The notes under the pieces are model-generated. The model had not been told where the DNA came from, made no database searches, and saw only the letters and a program-made list of their open reading frames with translations. A stretch of DNA of 64,000 nt from the NCBI RefSeq assembly GCF_036199905.1, contig NZ_CP108109.1, positions 3,953,501 to 4,017,500 on the forward strand. The letters are read 5' to 3'. The position numbers and the translations under genes are program-made. The DNA is from Streptomyces sp. NBC_00223. Lineage in GTDB: Bacteria; Actinomycetota; Actinomycetes; Streptomycetales; Streptomycetaceae. Positions 40,337-49,311 of the stretch are shown in pieces. Position 1 is the first letter of the stretch, and every line of letters starts with the position of its first letter.

Positions 40337-41869
40337 GTGGCGGAGGTCGAGGACACGCAGGAAGCCCGGCAGGTCGAGCAGAACACGCGGGACGAGCAGA
40401 AGGCTTCGGAATCGGCGCCGGAGACCACCGAGACCACCGAGACCACGGACAAGCCCGTCAAGAAGCGCAAGAACGGGCTGTACCCCGCGGTGTCCGACGA
40501 ACTGGCCGCCGTCATGAAGTCCGGCTGGGCCGACACCGAGCTGCACGGCCTCGAACCGATCGCGCAGGCCCCGTACGCCGCCGCCCGGCGCGCCGCGCTG
40601 TCCGCCCGCTTCCCCGGCGAGCGGATCGTCGTACCGGCGGGCAATCTGCGCGTGCGGGCCAACGACACGGAGTACCCGTTCCGCGCCGCCAGCGAGTACG
40701 CCCACCTCACCGGTGACCAGACGCAGGACGCCGTGCTCGTGCTCGAACCGCTCGCGGGGGGCGGCCACGAGGCGACCGCGTATCTGCTGCCGCGCTCCAA
40801 CCGGGAGAACGGCGAGTTCTGGCTCGACGGCCAGGGCGAGCTGTGGGTCGGCCGCAGGAACAGTCTGGCCGAGGGCGAGCAACTGCTCGGGCTGCCCTGC
40901 CAGGACGTCCGCGAGATCGCGGCCAAGCTGCGCGAGGCCACAGGACCGGTCCGGGTGGTCCGCGGCTACGACGCCGGAATCGAGGCCGCGCTCACCGACA
41001 AGGTGACCGCCGAGCGGGACGAGGAGCTGAGCGTCTTCCTCTCCGAACTGCGGCTGGTCAAGGACGAGTTCGAGATCGCCGAGCTCCAGCAGGCGTGCGA
41101 CTCGACCGCCCGCGGCTTCGAGGACGTCGTCAAGGTGCTCGACCGGGCCGAGGCCACCTCGGAGCGGTACATCGAGGGCACCTTCTTCCTGCGCGCCCGT
41201 ATCGAGGGCAACGACGTCGGCTACGGCTCCATCTGCGCGGCCGGCCCGCACGCCACCACCCTGCACTGGGTGCGCAACGACGGCCCGGTCCGCCCCGGCG
41301 ACCTGCTGCTGCTCGACGCGGGCGTGGAGACCCGCACCCTCTACACCGCCGACGTCACCCGTACCCTCCCGATCGACGGCCGCTTCTCGCCGCTCCAGCG
41401 GAAGGTCTACGACGCGGTGTACGACGCGCAGCAGGCGGGCATCGACGCCGTCAAACCCGGCGCGGCCTACCGCGACTTCCACGAGGCCGCCCAGCGGGTG
41501 CTGGCCGAGCGGCTGGTGGAGTGGGGGCTGCTGGACGGCCCGGTCGAGCGGGTGCTCGAACTCGCCCTCCAGCGCCGCTGGACGCTGCACGGCACCGGGC
41601 ACATGCTCGGCCTCGACGTGCACGACTGCGCGCGGGCGCGGACCGAGGCGTACGTGGACTGCACGCTGGAGCCCGGAATGGTGCTCACCGTGGAGCCCGG
41701 CCTGTACTTCCAGGCGGACGACCTCACCGTGCCGGAGGAGTACCGCGGCATCGGTGTGCGGATCGAGGACGACATCCTCGTCACCGAGGACGGCTGCCGC
41801 AATCTGTCGGCCGCGCTCCCGCGCGGCGCCGACGAGGTCGAGGCGTGGATGGCGGGCCTGCGCGGATAG
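40337..41869 (+). CDS. pepP: Xaa-Pro aminopeptidase (aminopeptidase P, M24B)
   Basis: 510 residues from GTG at 40337, following GAGAGGGAGG. A charged N-terminal extension of about 50 residues precedes the creatinase-N domain and the pita-bread catalytic domain with the two-metal ligands: LLLLDAGVETRTLYTADVTR (two Asp), LHGTGHMLGLDVHDCA (His), LTVEPGLYF (Glu) and GIGVRIEDDILV (Glu). It removes N-terminal residues preceding proline. The 98 bp between the phosphatase and this gene hold its ribosome site. Confidence 0.93.
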   Translation: MAEVEDTQEARQVEQNTRDEQKASESAPETTETTETTDKPVKKRKNGLYPAVSDELAAVMKSGWADTELHGLEPIAQAPYAAARRAALSARFPGERIVVPAGNLRVRANDTEYPFRAASEYAHLTGDQTQDAVLVLEPLAGGGHEATAYLLPRSNRENGEFWLDGQGELWVGRRNSLAEGEQLLGLPCQDVREIAAKLREATGPVRVVRGYDAGIEAALTDKVTAERDEELSVFLSELRLVKDEFEIAELQQACDSTARGFEDVVKVLDRAEATSERYIEGTFFLRARIEGNDVGYGSICAAGPHATTLHWVRNDGPVRPGDLLLLDAGVETRTLYTADVTRTLPIDGRFSPLQRKVYDAVYDAQQAGIDAVKPGAAYRDFHEAAQRVLAERLVEWGLLDGPVERVLELALQRRWTLHGTGHMLGLDVHDCARARTEAYVDCTLEPGMVLTVEPGLYFQADDLTVPEEYRGIGVRIEDDILVTEDGCRNLSAALPRGADEVEAWMAGLRG

Positions 41870-41951
41870 CTCCGGTCGGGCCCGCCCGCACGAGGAACAC
41901 GGCGGGCCCGCGCGGACCGCGGCGAGACCCGCCGACCGTCGTCCAGCGGCG

Positions 41952-42395
41952 TCAGGACGCCCTGAGCAGCCCGTCCTCACGCCACTTGAGCACCTTGTCG
42001 AACGCCACAACCGTGCCGTGCCCGGGCCGGTCGTGGAAGTGGACATGGTCCACGAGTGCTTCGATCATGAAGAGTCCGCGTCCGTCCTCGGCGTGCCGGC
42101 CCATCGGGGTCAGCGGCCGGGGCGGATGGCGGACGCGGTCGCGGGAGAACCCCGGTCCTGAGTCGGCCACCTCGATACGGCAGCGGTCACCGTCGATCTC
42201 CGCGGTGACGCTGTAGCCGGTGGCCGTACCGGCGTGTTCCACGGCGTTCGCACAGGCCTCGGAGAGCGCCACCGACAGATCGAAGCAGATGTCGGGATCG
42301 ACCCCGGCGTTCTCCATCGTCCCCAGCAGCAGCTTCCGGGCGAGCGGAACGCTCGCAGCCTCGCGCCGCAAATGGAGTGACCACCAGATGCTCAT
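41952..42395 (-). CDS. RsbW-like HATPase_c anti-sigma kinase
   Basis: 147 residues: SLHLRREAASVPLARKLLLG, N-box LSVALSEACANAVEHAGTAT, G1 box IEVADSGPGF and G2 box HAEDGRGLFMIEALVDHVHF. Small stand-alone GHKL protein, typically an anti-sigma factor or its regulator. CCAGGAGGCTGGAGC precedes ATG. A small perfect inverted repeat, ATACG-GTTA-CGTAT (42423-42436), lies in its upstream region. Confidence 0.88.
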   Translation of the reverse strand: MSIWWSLHLRREAASVPLARKLLLGTMENAGVDPDICFDLSVALSEACANAVEHAGTATGYSVTAEIDGDRCRIEVADSGPGFSRDRVRHPPRPLTPMGRHAEDGRGLFMIEALVDHVHFHDRPGHGTVVAFDKVLKWREDGLLRAS

Positions 42396-42590
42396 GCTCC
42401 AGCCTCCTGGCTGCGGCTCGACATACGGTTACGTATTGCCGCGATCGACACTCCGTAAGCGTGGTGTTGACGTGATGCCGCTCATTCGGCGGATGCCCGG
42501 TCACGGCGTACGGGTGTAAAGGGAAACTGCGCGGGCACATCGCCACGAGCCGGACACCCCCTGTTCCGCACGGAAACGCGCGGTGAGAAG

Positions 42591-43451
42591 ATGGCCGCCG
42601 TCATGGCTTCTCCCGCCACTTCCGTGCGCGCAGGCACCGGTATGCGACTACTGCGGGCCGCGGTGTTCACCGCGGTCTGCGTCGTGCTGGCCGCCGCCGG
42701 GCACACCATGGCGTCCGGCGGTACGGTGTCCGGCGCGTCGCTGGTGGTCGGCTGGCTGGCGGTGTTCGCCGTGGTGGCCCCGCTGGCCGGACGGGAACGG
42801 ACGCTGCCCGGGATCGCGGCCCTGCTCGCGGCGGGACAGCTCGCCCTGCACACGGTCTTCAACGTCGGGCAGATGTGCGCCACCCTCACGGCGGCGCCGG
42901 CCGGACCCGACGCCGACCACGGACTGATGGCCACCGCCGCCCGGCTGGTGTGCGGCGAGGGCCAGGCCGGACGGCTCTCCCCGCAGGCCGCGCGGGAGAT
43001 CGTGGCCCGGGCCGGACTCGGCCCGTCCGCGATCGGCTCGCCCATGCACATGCCCGGCATGCGGATGCCGGGCGACCCCGGCTTCGGCGTCCCGGCGCCT
43101 GTCGGCGGCCACGAAGCCCTGGCCCTGTCGCTGTGCACGCTGCCCATGCTGCTCGGCCATCTGCTCGCGGCCGTGATCGCGGGCTGGCTGCTGCGCCGCG
43201 GCGAGGCCGCGCTGTGGCGGCTGATCCGGCTGTCGGTACGCGGCGCCGCCGGGCTGACCGCGCTGACGCCCGCCCTCCTGCTGCGCCGGGCGTACGCCGC
43301 CGCCCTGCTCGCCGCGCTCGCGGCCGGGGCTCCGTACGTCCGGCTGCGGGTCCGGTGCGCGACACCGGAGGCGGCGGCCCGGCACCGTACGGTCTGGCTG
43401 CGGCACTGTCTGGCCAGGCGTGGTCCTCCCGTGGTCGTACTCGCGGCCTGA
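42591..43451 (+). CDS. Membrane protein with Met-rich loop, copper-cluster associated
   Basis: 286 residues with about five hydrophobic segments (AAVFTAVCVVLAAAGHTMAS, LVVGWLAVFAVVAPLAG, ALALSLCTLPMLLGHLLAAV among them). The loop SPMHMPGMRMPGDP (about 150-165) is a Met/His string of the type that binds copper(I). It lies directly upstream of the YcnI, Sco1, PCuAC and CopCD genes, so a copper-handling role is inferred. ATG at 42591 is preceded by GTGAGAAG. Confidence 0.78.
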   Translation: MAAVMASPATSVRAGTGMRLLRAAVFTAVCVVLAAAGHTMASGGTVSGASLVVGWLAVFAVVAPLAGRERTLPGIAALLAAGQLALHTVFNVGQMCATLTAAPAGPDADHGLMATAARLVCGEGQAGRLSPQAAREIVARAGLGPSAIGSPMHMPGMRMPGDPGFGVPAPVGGHEALALSLCTLPMLLGHLLAAVIAGWLLRRGEAALWRLIRLSVRGAAGLTALTPALLLRRAYAAALLAALAAGAPYVRLRVRCATPEAAARHRTVWLRHCLARRGPPVVVLAA

Positions 43452-43665
43452 CGCCGCGTCGGCTCCCCGTGGGGAGCGCTGACGCACGCGCGGGCCGCCC
43501 GGCCGCCTCCCCGTACACAACCGTGGCTCTTCCTCGGCCTCTCCATGGCCTCTCCACGGCTGTACGCGCTCCCGCGCGTTCGGGGAAGGCATCCGCGCGC
43601 CCTTGGACGCGCGCGGGAAACCCGCCAACGTCAGCGCACCACTCACTGTGGAGAAGACCCCTGCC

Positions 43666-44439
43666 ATGAGCAGCTCTCGTATGCGCGGCCGTGCCGCGAC
43701 CGTCGCCGCACTCGCCGGTTCCGTCGTCCTGCTGGCCGCCGTGCCCGCCTTCGCCCATGTCACCGTGCAGCCCAACACGGCGGCCAAGGGCAGTTACAGC
43801 ACGGTCGCCTTCAAGGTGCCGAACGAGGAGGACGGCGCGTCCACGATCAAGGTGGAGGTCAATCTGCCGGCCGACCACCCGATCGCCTCGGTCTCGATCC
43901 AGCCGGTGCCCGGCTGGACCGCGAAGGTCGTCAAGTCGAAGCTGGCCACGCCGATCAAGTCGGACGACGGCACGATCGACGAGGCCGTCACCAAGATCAC
44001 CTGGAGCGGGGGCAAGATCGAGCCCGGGCAGTTCCAGCAGTTCCCGGTCTCCTTCGGACCGCTGCCCGCCGACGCGGACTCGCTGTCCTTCAAGGCGCTC
44101 CAGACGTACGACAACGGGGACATCGTCCGCTGGATCGACATCGCCCAGGCCGGCCAGTCCGAGCCTGAGCACCCCGCGCCGACCATCAAGCTGACGGCCG
44201 CCCCCTCCGACGACGGCGCCGCCCCTGCTACTACGACCCCCGCCGCGGCCCCGGCCACCGACGCCAAGGACGCGCAGCCTGCGGCCGCCTCCGCCGACAG
44301 CAGCGACGGCACCGCCCGCACGCTCGGCATCGTCGGAATCGTCGTCGGTGTGATCGGCGTCGGCTTCGGCGTGCTCGCCGGGCGCCGCCGCGGCACGGGC
44401 GGCTCGTCGGACTCCGGCGGATCGTCGGCCTCGGCCTGA
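43666..44439 (+). CDS. YcnI-family (DUF1775) copper-binding secreted protein
   Basis: 257 residues. Signal peptide ending AVPAFA at residue 30, so the mature protein begins with His31 (HVTVQPNTAAKGSYSTVAFK), the N-terminal His that binds copper in YcnI proteins. The domain continues with FKVPNEEDGASTIKVEVNLP and GWTAKVVKSKL. A low-complexity Ala/Thr/Pro linker and a C-terminal transmembrane helix (LGIVGIVVGVIGVGFGVLAG) anchor it to the outside of the membrane. Next in operon order to Sco1 and PCuAC. Confidence 0.92.
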   Translation: MSSSRMRGRAATVAALAGSVVLLAAVPAFAHVTVQPNTAAKGSYSTVAFKVPNEEDGASTIKVEVNLPADHPIASVSIQPVPGWTAKVVKSKLATPIKSDDGTIDEAVTKITWSGGKIEPGQFQQFPVSFGPLPADADSLSFKALQTYDNGDIVRWIDIAQAGQSEPEHPAPTIKLTAAPSDDGAAPATTTPAAAPATDAKDAQPAAASADSSDGTARTLGIVGIVVGVIGVGFGVLAGRRRGTGGSSDSGGSSASA

Positions 44440-44486
44440 TCCGGCTCCATCCGGGCGGCCGCGGCTCATCGAACAGGACCTCTCAC

Positions 44487-45149
44487 ATGCGCACCACCGT
44501 CAAACTCGGCGCCGTCGCCCTGGCCGCCGCCTCCGCCCTGCTGCTCTCCGGCTGCGGCGCCTCCGGCGGTTCCGACTCCTCCGACGCCGCCGCCGTGGCC
44601 GCGGTCTCGGGTGGGTCCCAGGGGGCCGGCACCGTGCTCGACACACCCTTCACCAAGCCGGACCTCGTACTGACCGACAACCACGGCAAGCCGTTCGACC
44701 TGGTGAAGCAGACCGCGGGCCGGCCCACCCTGCTCTTCTTCGGCTACACACACTGCCCCGACGTCTGCCCGACCACGATGGGCGATCTGGCGCTGGCCAA
44801 GTCCGAGCTGCCGCGGGCCGACCAGGACAAGCTGCGGGTGGTCTTCGTCAGCACCGACCCCGAGCGCGACACCCCGGCCCGGCTCACCGAGTGGCTCAAG
44901 GCGCTCGACCCGAGCTTCATCGGGCTGACCGGCAAGTTCGCCACCATCGAGGCCGCGGCGCGCTCGGTCGGCGTGGGCATCTCCGCGCCGGTCAAGGAGA
45001 AGGACGGCAGCGTCACAGTGACCCACGGCGCCGAGGTGCTGGCCTTCTGGCCCAAGGACGACAAGGCGCATGTGCTCTACATGTCCGGCACCACCGCCGA
45101 GCAGTACGCGCACGACCTGCCGAAGATCATCAGGAGCGAGAAGCCGTGA
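44487..45149 (+). CDS. SCO1/SenC-family copper chaperone lipoprotein
   Basis: 220 residues. Lipobox LLLSGC (Cys23), then a thioredoxin-like domain with the copper-binding pair Cys90 and Cys94 in FFGYTHCPDVCPTTMGDLAL, FVSTDPERDTP, and the distal His in VTVTHGAEVLAFW. It delivers copper to the CuA site of cytochrome c oxidase. It is followed by PCuAC with a 4-bp overlap (GTGA). Confidence 0.93.
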   Translation: MRTTVKLGAVALAAASALLLSGCGASGGSDSSDAAAVAAVSGGSQGAGTVLDTPFTKPDLVLTDNHGKPFDLVKQTAGRPTLLFFGYTHCPDVCPTTMGDLALAKSELPRADQDKLRVVFVSTDPERDTPARLTEWLKALDPSFIGLTGKFATIEAAARSVGVGISAPVKEKDGSVTVTHGAEVLAFWPKDDKAHVLYMSGTTAEQYAHDLPKIIRSEKP

Positions 45150-45685
45150 GCGGGCCCGGAGACAGGTCCGCGGGGCGGCCCGTACGGCGGCGGATCGCGC
45201 TGAGCGCGGGCGCGGTCGTCACGGTGGGCGCTGCCCTGGCCTTCACCGGGTGCTCCTCCACCGGCACCTCGGCCCGTACGTCGACCCGTACGGCCGCCGA
45301 CCGGAAGAGTGCCGCGCATCTGACCGTGAGCGGGGGCTACCTACCCCAGCCGCTGCTCACCGACATGGCCGCCGCCTACTTCACCGTCACCAACCCGGAC
45401 GGGACCGACGCCGAACTGACCTCCGTGACCAGCCCGCTGGCCGCACACACCACCCTGCACACCACCACCGGCACGACCATGCGACAGGTGGACTCCCTGA
45501 CCGTCCCGGCGCACGGCACACTCGCGCTCGGCACCGGCGGCGACCATCTGATGCTGGAGAACCTCACCCACAAGCCACTCGTCGGCGACACGGTGACCCT
45601 GACCCTCCACTTCGCACACGCCACGCCCGCCACGATGACGGTCACCGTGCCCGTGCGCCCGACGACGTACCGTCCGAAGGGCTGA
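45146..45685 (+). CDS. PCu(A)C-type copper chaperone
   Basis: 179 residues from GTG overlapping the Sco1 stop. It has a signal/lipobox-like segment (GAVVTVGAALAFTGC) and the PCuAC domain: YFTVTNPDGTDAELTSVTSP, HTTLHTTTGTTM (ligand His/Met), LGTGGDHLMLENLTHKPL (His-x-Met). It hands copper to Sco1 or directly to cytochrome oxidase in the extracytoplasmic space. Confidence 0.9.
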   Translation: MSGPGDRSAGRPVRRRIALSAGAVVTVGAALAFTGCSSTGTSARTSTRTAADRKSAAHLTVSGGYLPQPLLTDMAAAYFTVTNPDGTDAELTSVTSPLAAHTTLHTTTGTTMRQVDSLTVPAHGTLALGTGGDHLMLENLTHKPLVGDTVTLTLHFAHATPATMTVTVPVRPTTYRPKG

Positions 45686-45692
45686 CAAGCCG

Positions 45693-47873
45693 ATGAACAA
45701 GCGGTTGTACGTGCCGATACCGACGACGCCGAGAGCGCCGACCATGCGGAAGACACCGGATTCACCGCCGCCGCCCCGGACGGCCCGGCCGGGGCTCCCC
45801 CTGCCGGGCACGCCGACGACCGGCGGGAGCGCGCCCGCGCGCCGCCGCGTCCGGCGCCGGCTCGCCGGGCTCGCCGCCCTGCTCGGGACGCTGCTCGCCG
45901 TGCTGCTCGGCACGGCCGCGCCCGCGTCCGCGCACGCCGCGCTGATCGGCATGGACCCCGCCAGGGGTTCGGTGGTCAAGACGGCGCCGTCCCGTATCGT
46001 GCTCACCTTCTCCGAGGGGGTGCTGCTCTCCGACGACTCGCTGCGGGTGCTCGACCCGCAGGGGACGAACGTCGCCGTCGGCGCCCCGGGGCATGTGAGC
46101 GGCACCGACTCCGGATCCACCGCCACCGTGGCGCTGCGCCCCGGGCTCGGCGACGGCACGTACACCGTGGCCTGGCGGGCGATCTCGCAGGACAGCCACC
46201 CGGTCTCGGGCGCCTTCACCTTCTCGGTCGGCGCGCCCTCCAAGACCGCGGTCAACCTGTCGGGCGCGGCCGCGGCAGGCGGCGGGACGGCCGGCACGCT
46301 CTACGGGATCGGCCGCTACTTCGCCTACGGCGGGTTCGCGCTGCTGGTCGGCGCCTCGGTCTTCCTCTCGGTCTGCTGGCCGCGCGGTGCCATGCTGCGG
46401 CCGATGCGCCGGCTCGCCGCGGGCGGCTGGGCCACCCTGGTCGTCTCGACCATCGCCCTGCTGATGCTGCGCGGCCCCTATGTCAACGGCAAGGGGCTCG
46501 GCCAGGTCTTCGATCTCGCGGTGATGCGGGACCAGCTGGAGACCAGACCGGGCGCCGCCCTGCTCTCCCGGCTGCTGCTGCTCGCCGCCGCCGCGGTCTT
46601 CCTCGCGGTGCTCTTCGGCAGCTACGCCAAGCGCGAGGACTCCGCGGAACGCGCCGATCTGGCCTGGGGTCTGGGCATCGGCGGCACGGTCGTGGCGGTC
46701 GGCATCGCGGCCACCTGGGCGATGGCCGAGCACGCCTCGGTCGGCATCCAGCGCAGGCTGGCCATGCCGGTGGACGTGATCCATCTGCTGTCCATGGCGA
46801 TCTGGATGGGCGGCCTGATCACCCTGCTCGTCGCCCTGTGGGCGCCCTCGATGGCCGACCGGCCGGTCGAGCGCTTCGCCGTCCACCGCTTCTCGCTGCT
46901 GGCCCTGACCTCGATCACCCTGCTGGTCGCCACGGGCACGTATCAGGCGTGGCGGCAGATCGGCACCTGGCGGGCGTTCACCGACACGTCGTACGGGCGG
47001 CTGCTGCTGATCAAGATCGGCCTGGTGGGCGGGCTGGTCGTCATCGCGTGGTTCTCACGGCGCTGGACGGGGGCGCTGGCGGTGCCGTCGGGGGTACGGG
47101 CGGGGTCCTCCTCCGGGTCGGCTTCGTCGGCGGCCTCGTCCTCGGCGCGGATCGGTGCTCAGGCGGCGGCGCCGGAACGTACGGCCGTACGGGAGCCGGT
47201 CGGCGCGGCCGCCTCGGACGGCACCGAATCGGAGAGGGCTGAGGGCGCGGAGGGGTCCGGGTCCGAGAAGGCGGCCGATCCCGCGCGGGCCGCCCAGCTG
47301 CGGCGGCAGCAGACCGCGCGCCGGAACGCCGAGGCCCGCAAGGTGCGCGAGGCGGACCCGGCGCGCGGTGCGCTGCGCCGCTCGGTGCTCGCGGAGGCGG
47401 CCGTCGCCGTGGTACTGCTCGCGGTCACCACGACGCTGTCGGGTTCGCAGCCTGGGCGGGCCGCCGAGGAGCAGAAGGCCCTGCCGGACGCGGGGGTCGG
47501 GGCCTCCCCCGGCTCCGGCGCCCCGCAGCAGATCGCGGTCACCCTCCCGTACGACACCGGCGGCCCGAAGGGCAAGGGCGCCGCCGGGGTCACCGTGGAC
47601 CCGGGCCGGGCCGGCACCCCCAATCAGCTGCTGGTGCTGCTGACGGACCCGGACGGCAACCCGGTCAACGTCCCCGAGCTGCGGGTGTCCCTCACCCTCC
47701 CGGACAAGCACCTCGGCCCGATCCCGGTCCTGGTGCACCGGATGACCCTCGGGCACTGGATGGCGGCCGAGGTCCAGCTGCCGCTGCCGGGCACCTGGCA
47801 GCTGGCCGTCACCGTCCGCACCTCGGACATCGACGAGGTGACGGTCACGAAGAACGTACGGATCACGTCGTGA
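45693..47873 (+). CDS. CopC-CopD fusion copper-resistance protein (YcnJ-like)
   Basis: 726 residues. Signal peptide, then CopC domain beginning SAHAALIGMDPARGSVVKTA, including WRAISQDSHPVSGAFTFSVG with copper-ligand His. Eight or so transmembrane helices of the CopD domain follow (RYFAYGGFALLVGASVFLSV through LLIKIGLVGGLVVIAWFSRR), with AMAEHASVGIQRRLAMPVDV and IHLLSMAIWMGGL. A charged insert and an outer C-terminal beta domain of about 150 residues (TPNQLLVLLTDPDGNPVNVP) finish it. Proposed function: copper import or tolerance. ATG at 45744 is an alternative start. Confidence 0.9.
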   Translation: MNKRLYVPIPTTPRAPTMRKTPDSPPPPRTARPGLPLPGTPTTGGSAPARRRVRRRLAGLAALLGTLLAVLLGTAAPASAHAALIGMDPARGSVVKTAPSRIVLTFSEGVLLSDDSLRVLDPQGTNVAVGAPGHVSGTDSGSTATVALRPGLGDGTYTVAWRAISQDSHPVSGAFTFSVGAPSKTAVNLSGAAAAGGGTAGTLYGIGRYFAYGGFALLVGASVFLSVCWPRGAMLRPMRRLAAGGWATLVVSTIALLMLRGPYVNGKGLGQVFDLAVMRDQLETRPGAALLSRLLLLAAAAVFLAVLFGSYAKREDSAERADLAWGLGIGGTVVAVGIAATWAMAEHASVGIQRRLAMPVDVIHLLSMAIWMGGLITLLVALWAPSMADRPVERFAVHRFSLLALTSITLLVATGTYQAWRQIGTWRAFTDTSYGRLLLIKIGLVGGLVVIAWFSRRWTGALAVPSGVRAGSSSGSASSAASSSARIGAQAAAPERTAVREPVGAAASDGTESERAEGAEGSGSEKAADPARAAQLRRQQTARRNAEARKVREADPARGALRRSVLAEAAVAVVLLAVTTTLSGSQPGRAAEEQKALPDAGVGASPGSGAPQQIAVTLPYDTGGPKGKGAAGVTVDPGRAGTPNQLLVLLTDPDGNPVNVPELRVSLTLPDKHLGPIPVLVHRMTLGHWMAAEVQLPLPGTWQLAVTVRTSDIDEVTVTKNVRITS

Positions 47874-49210
47874 GCGCTGTGGACAGGAAAGCCGCCGGGA
47901 AGCCGGAGACCACCGGGAAGCGGGAGACCACCGGGAAGCCGGAGAGCACCCCCGCCGAGCGGCCGGGCGACGGTCCCGCGCTCTCCCGGCGGCGGCTGCT
48001 CGGGACGGCGGGGGCGGCGGGCGCGGCCGGGCTGGCGGTCGGCGCCGGCGGCTTCGGCGCGGCGCTGGCCGTGCGCGACGAACCCACCGCGCTGACCTCC
48101 GTGGGCGCGGGCCGCGTCCCGTTCGAAGGCGTACGGCAGGCCGGGATCACGCAGCCCGCGCAGGCCCGGGGGCATCTGGTCGCCTTCGACCTCGCCCCCG
48201 GCGCCGACCGCCGGGCGGCCGCCGCGCTGCTGCGGCGCTGGTCGGACGCGGCGCGCGAGATGACCCGGGCCGACCGGCCGCTGACCCCGGCGTCGTACGA
48301 CGACCAGGTGGCCGACGACGCCGGGCCGTCCTCGCTCACCGTTACCTTCGGCTTCGGGCGGAGCTTCTTCGGCCGGACCGGGCTGACCTCGCGGCTGCCG
48401 GAGGCGCTCGCGCCGCTGCCGGTCTTCCCGGGCGACGCGCTCGATCCGAAGCGCGGCGACGGCGATCTGTGGGTGCAGATCGGCGCCGACGACGCGCTGG
48501 TCGCCTTCCACGCGCTGCGGGTGATCCAGAAGTCCGCCCGCGACACCGCCTCCGTGCGCTGGCAGATGAACGGCTTCAACCGCACCCCGGGCGCGACCGC
48601 GCGGCCGATGACCGCCCGCAATCTGATGGGCCAGATCGACGGCACGAACAACCCCAAGCCGACCGAGTCCGACTTCGATCAGCGGATCTTCGTACCGGCG
48701 GCGGGTATGTCCGGCTCCCCCGAGTGGATGGCGGGCGGGTCGTACGCCGTCTTCCGGCGGATCAGGATGCTGCTCGACTCCTGGGACCATCTGCCGGTGG
48801 AGCGGCAGGAGAAGGTGATCGGGCGGCGCAAGTCCGACGGGGCGCCGCTGTCCGGGGGCATCGAGACGACCCCGCCCGACCTGGAGAAGTTCAACCCGGA
48901 CGGGTCGCTCGCCATCGCGGCCGACGCGCACATCAGGGTCGCGGCGCCCGCCTCCAACGGCGGCGCGGCGATGCTGCGGCGGGCGTTCTCGTACCACGAC
49001 GGCATCGGCGGCGACGGCGCCCCGGACGCCGGGCTGCTCTTCGTGGCCTGGCAGGCCGACCCGGCCAGGGGTTTCGTGCCCGTGCAGCGCAAGCTCGACG
49101 GCGCCGACGGGCTGTCCCGCTTCCTGCGGCACGAGGCCGGCGGTCTGTACGCGGTGCCGGGCGGGGTCGGGCCGGGCGAGTACGTGGGGCAGCGGCTGCT
49201 GGAGGGGTGA
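47870..49210 (+). CDS. DyP-type haem peroxidase, Tat-exported (EfeB-like)
   Basis: 446 residues from GTG overlapping the CopCD stop. Twin-arginine signal: SRRRLLGTAGAAGAAGLAVG (about 39-58). The peroxidase domain shows the catalytic Asp motif LMGQIDGTNNPKP, the proximal haem His region (AHIRVAAPASNGGAAMLRRA) and FSYHDGIGGDGAPDAGLLFV, WQADPARGFVPVQRKL. DyP enzymes of this clade act with copper or iron uptake systems; DtpA-type enzymes in Streptomyces work with copper in oxidase-linked development. Confidence 0.92.
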   Translation: MSAVDRKAAGKPETTGKRETTGKPESTPAERPGDGPALSRRRLLGTAGAAGAAGLAVGAGGFGAALAVRDEPTALTSVGAGRVPFEGVRQAGITQPAQARGHLVAFDLAPGADRRAAAALLRRWSDAAREMTRADRPLTPASYDDQVADDAGPSSLTVTFGFGRSFFGRTGLTSRLPEALAPLPVFPGDALDPKRGDGDLWVQIGADDALVAFHALRVIQKSARDTASVRWQMNGFNRTPGATARPMTARNLMGQIDGTNNPKPTESDFDQRIFVPAAGMSGSPEWMAGGSYAVFRRIRMLLDSWDHLPVERQEKVIGRRKSDGAPLSGGIETTPPDLEKFNPDGSLAIAADAHIRVAAPASNGGAAMLRRAFSYHDGIGGDGAPDAGLLFVAWQADPARGFVPVQRKLDGADGLSRFLRHEAGGLYAVPGGVGPGEYVGQRLLEG

Positions 49211-49311
49211 GCGGCGGGGGCCTCCCGCCGGGGTGCGGGCGGCTTCGGTGAGGTGCGGCCGCCGGGAAGCGGCCGTGCGGCCCACCCCGCGCGGGCCGTT
49301 AGGCTGAACGC

